A stretch of 14,598 nucleotides of DNA from DASRTE01 sp050743145 (GTDB lineage Bacteria; Actinomycetota; Actinomycetes; Jiangellales; Jiangellaceae). The DNA is taken from NCBI GenBank assembly GCA_050743145.1, contig JBOGDU010000066.1, forward strand, positions 1-14,598, written 5' to 3'. The notes below the pieces were generated by a model that worked only from the letters and a program-made list of their open reading frames with translations, was not told where the DNA came from and made no database searches. Made by a program: the position numbers and the translations under genes. Positions 13,955 to 14,598 of this stretch are shown piece by piece. Position 1 is the first letter of the stretch. Each line of letters opens with the position of its first letter.

Positions 13955-14598
13955 TCAGCCGCGGGGCTCAGGTCCACAGATGACCGTGGGATTCGGGCGG
14001 TAGGTCCAGGGAGCGGACTCGTCCTTCGCCAGCTCGCCGTCCGGCGTCCAGGCCTTCCGGTAGGACGTGATGCTGAAGCCCCGCCAGCCGGCTTCGGCCG
14101 AACACTCATCACTGGTGTCGTAGATCGTCTGAGGTTCGGTGTAGTTGCTCCGCCCGGACACCGACGTCTCGACCCGGTAGTAAGCGGTGCTCCAGATCTT
14201 GACCGTGAGCGTGCCCGCGCTGGCACCGCTGGGGCTGAACTCCGTGTCGACGAGGACCCCGAACGGTGTGTCGTTCCGGAACGACATGTCAAAGCTGCCC
14301 CACGAGACCGTAGCTTCCTGGCCCACCGGGTAACGGTCGAAGTAGATGCTGTGAGGCTGGTGGTAGACGTCCTCCAAGCCCGCCTTGAACGCGGCGTGGT
14401 AGGTGGTCGTCGCAACCTGCGAGACGCCGCCGCCGTAGTCCTCACGCAGGCGGCCGGCGTCGATGGTCCACCCGATCGCGAAGCCGTTGGCAGCCGACCG
14501 CTCGCCCACCAGGTCGTTGAGGCTGAAGGTGTCGCCCGGTAGCAGCAGTGTGTTGTCGATGCGCCTCGCGGCCAGTCCGATGTTGGTGTTGCGATACG
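13955..14598 (-). CDS. VanW-family protein, C-terminal fragment (5' end beyond right edge)
   Basis: The frame is open to the right edge, giving the last 213 residues; the N-terminus, including any signal or membrane anchor and any G5 or PGB domain, is missing. The visible part is the core VanW domain: RNTNIGLAARRIDNTLLLPG near the edge, GDTFSLNDLVGERSAANGF, the GGGVSQVATTTYHAAFKAGLE motif (canonical GGGxCQxSTTLYNA, here with Ser for Cys), and HSIYFDRYPVGQEATVSWG. The C-terminal 80 residues are beta-rich (GTLTVKIWSTAYYRVETSVSG), with paired cysteines in the tail (DECSAEAG and VICGPEPRG). VanW proteins occur in some vancomycin-resistance clusters and in many wall-active actinobacterial proteins, but their biochemical role is not established. 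A GTG at 14509 inside the domain is not the true start. Confidence 0.92.
   Translation of the reverse strand, partial: YRNTNIGLAARRIDNTLLLPGDTFSLNDLVGERSAANGFAIGWTIDAGRLREDYGGGVSQVATTTYHAAFKAGLEDVYHQPHSIYFDRYPVGQEATVSWGSFDMSFRNDTPFGVLVDTEFSPSGASAGTLTVKIWSTAYYRVETSVSGRSNYTEPQTIYDTSDECSAEAGWRGFSITSYRKAWTPDGELAKDESAPWTYRPNPTVICGPEPRG

Overview
The window looks like chromosomal core DNA from a GC-rich actinobacterium (class Actinomycetia). The evidence is strong third-position GC bias, frequent GTG starts, 4-nt stop/start overlaps, several leaderless promoters, and gene families typical of the class: DUF3117, a FolP2-type DHPS homologue, a DivIVA-like protein with a membrane anchor, a 250-aa LOG protein, actinobacterial DapD, DapC next to a 7Fe ferredoxin, and an Rv0428c-like GNAT. 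From memory, gene content and partial order match Mycobacterium tuberculosis Rv1177-Rv1178 (fdxC-dapC) and Rv1201c-Rv1211 (dapD, dapE, LOG, folP2, DivIVA-like, tagA, DUF3117). The GpgS, FadD6 and glgA/glgC genes of that mycobacterial stretch are not in this window. I cannot name the genus; Propionibacteriales or a relative is a guess.

Layout. 1-162 (-): N-terminal end of a large LuxR/MalT-like ATPase regulator. 326-526 (+): 66-aa conserved small protein. 582-626: strong hairpin between convergent genes. 646-813 (-): DUF3117 protein. 983-3203 (+): tightly coupled paaX-like regulator, paaG-like isomerase and tag DNA glycosylase. 3196-3935 (-): SRPBCC protein and DivIVA-like membrane protein. 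4009-4872 (+): folP2-like. 4888-5640 (-): LOG. 5651-6742 (-): dapE. 6848-7531 (-): two-domain VOC protein. 7771-8703 (+): dapD. 8707-10185 (-): PP-loop ATPase-like protein of unknown role resembling MurL. 10343-11320 (+): secreted or anchored two-domain putative peptidoglycan hydrolase. 11355-12452 (-): dapC. 12467-12796 (-): ferredoxin. 12944-13942 (+): GNAT. 13955 to the right edge (-): VanW-family protein, cut off.

How the genes fit together. DapD, DapC and DapE are the three dedicated steps of the succinylase branch from tetrahydrodipicolinate to LL-diaminopimelate, the precursor of lysine and of the peptidoglycan cross-link. Between them sit a MurL-like PP-loop protein, a putative wall hydrolase and, nearby, a VanW protein, so much of 5.6-14.6 kb has a cell-wall theme. 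The left half joins DNA repair (Tag), an aryl-CoA-type regulator/isomerase pair and envelope-related small genes. dapD, dapE, LOG and the VOC gene each have a TANNNT hexamer 6-8 nt before the start codon and little or no Shine-Dalgarno sequence, as expected for leaderless mRNAs. The most novel item is the MurL-like protein at 8707-10185.

No intergenic gap exceeds 300 bases. The largest, 7532-7770 (239 nt), is the divergent VOC/dapD promoter region. I see no rRNA, tRNA, CRISPR array, insertion sequence or prophage signature.
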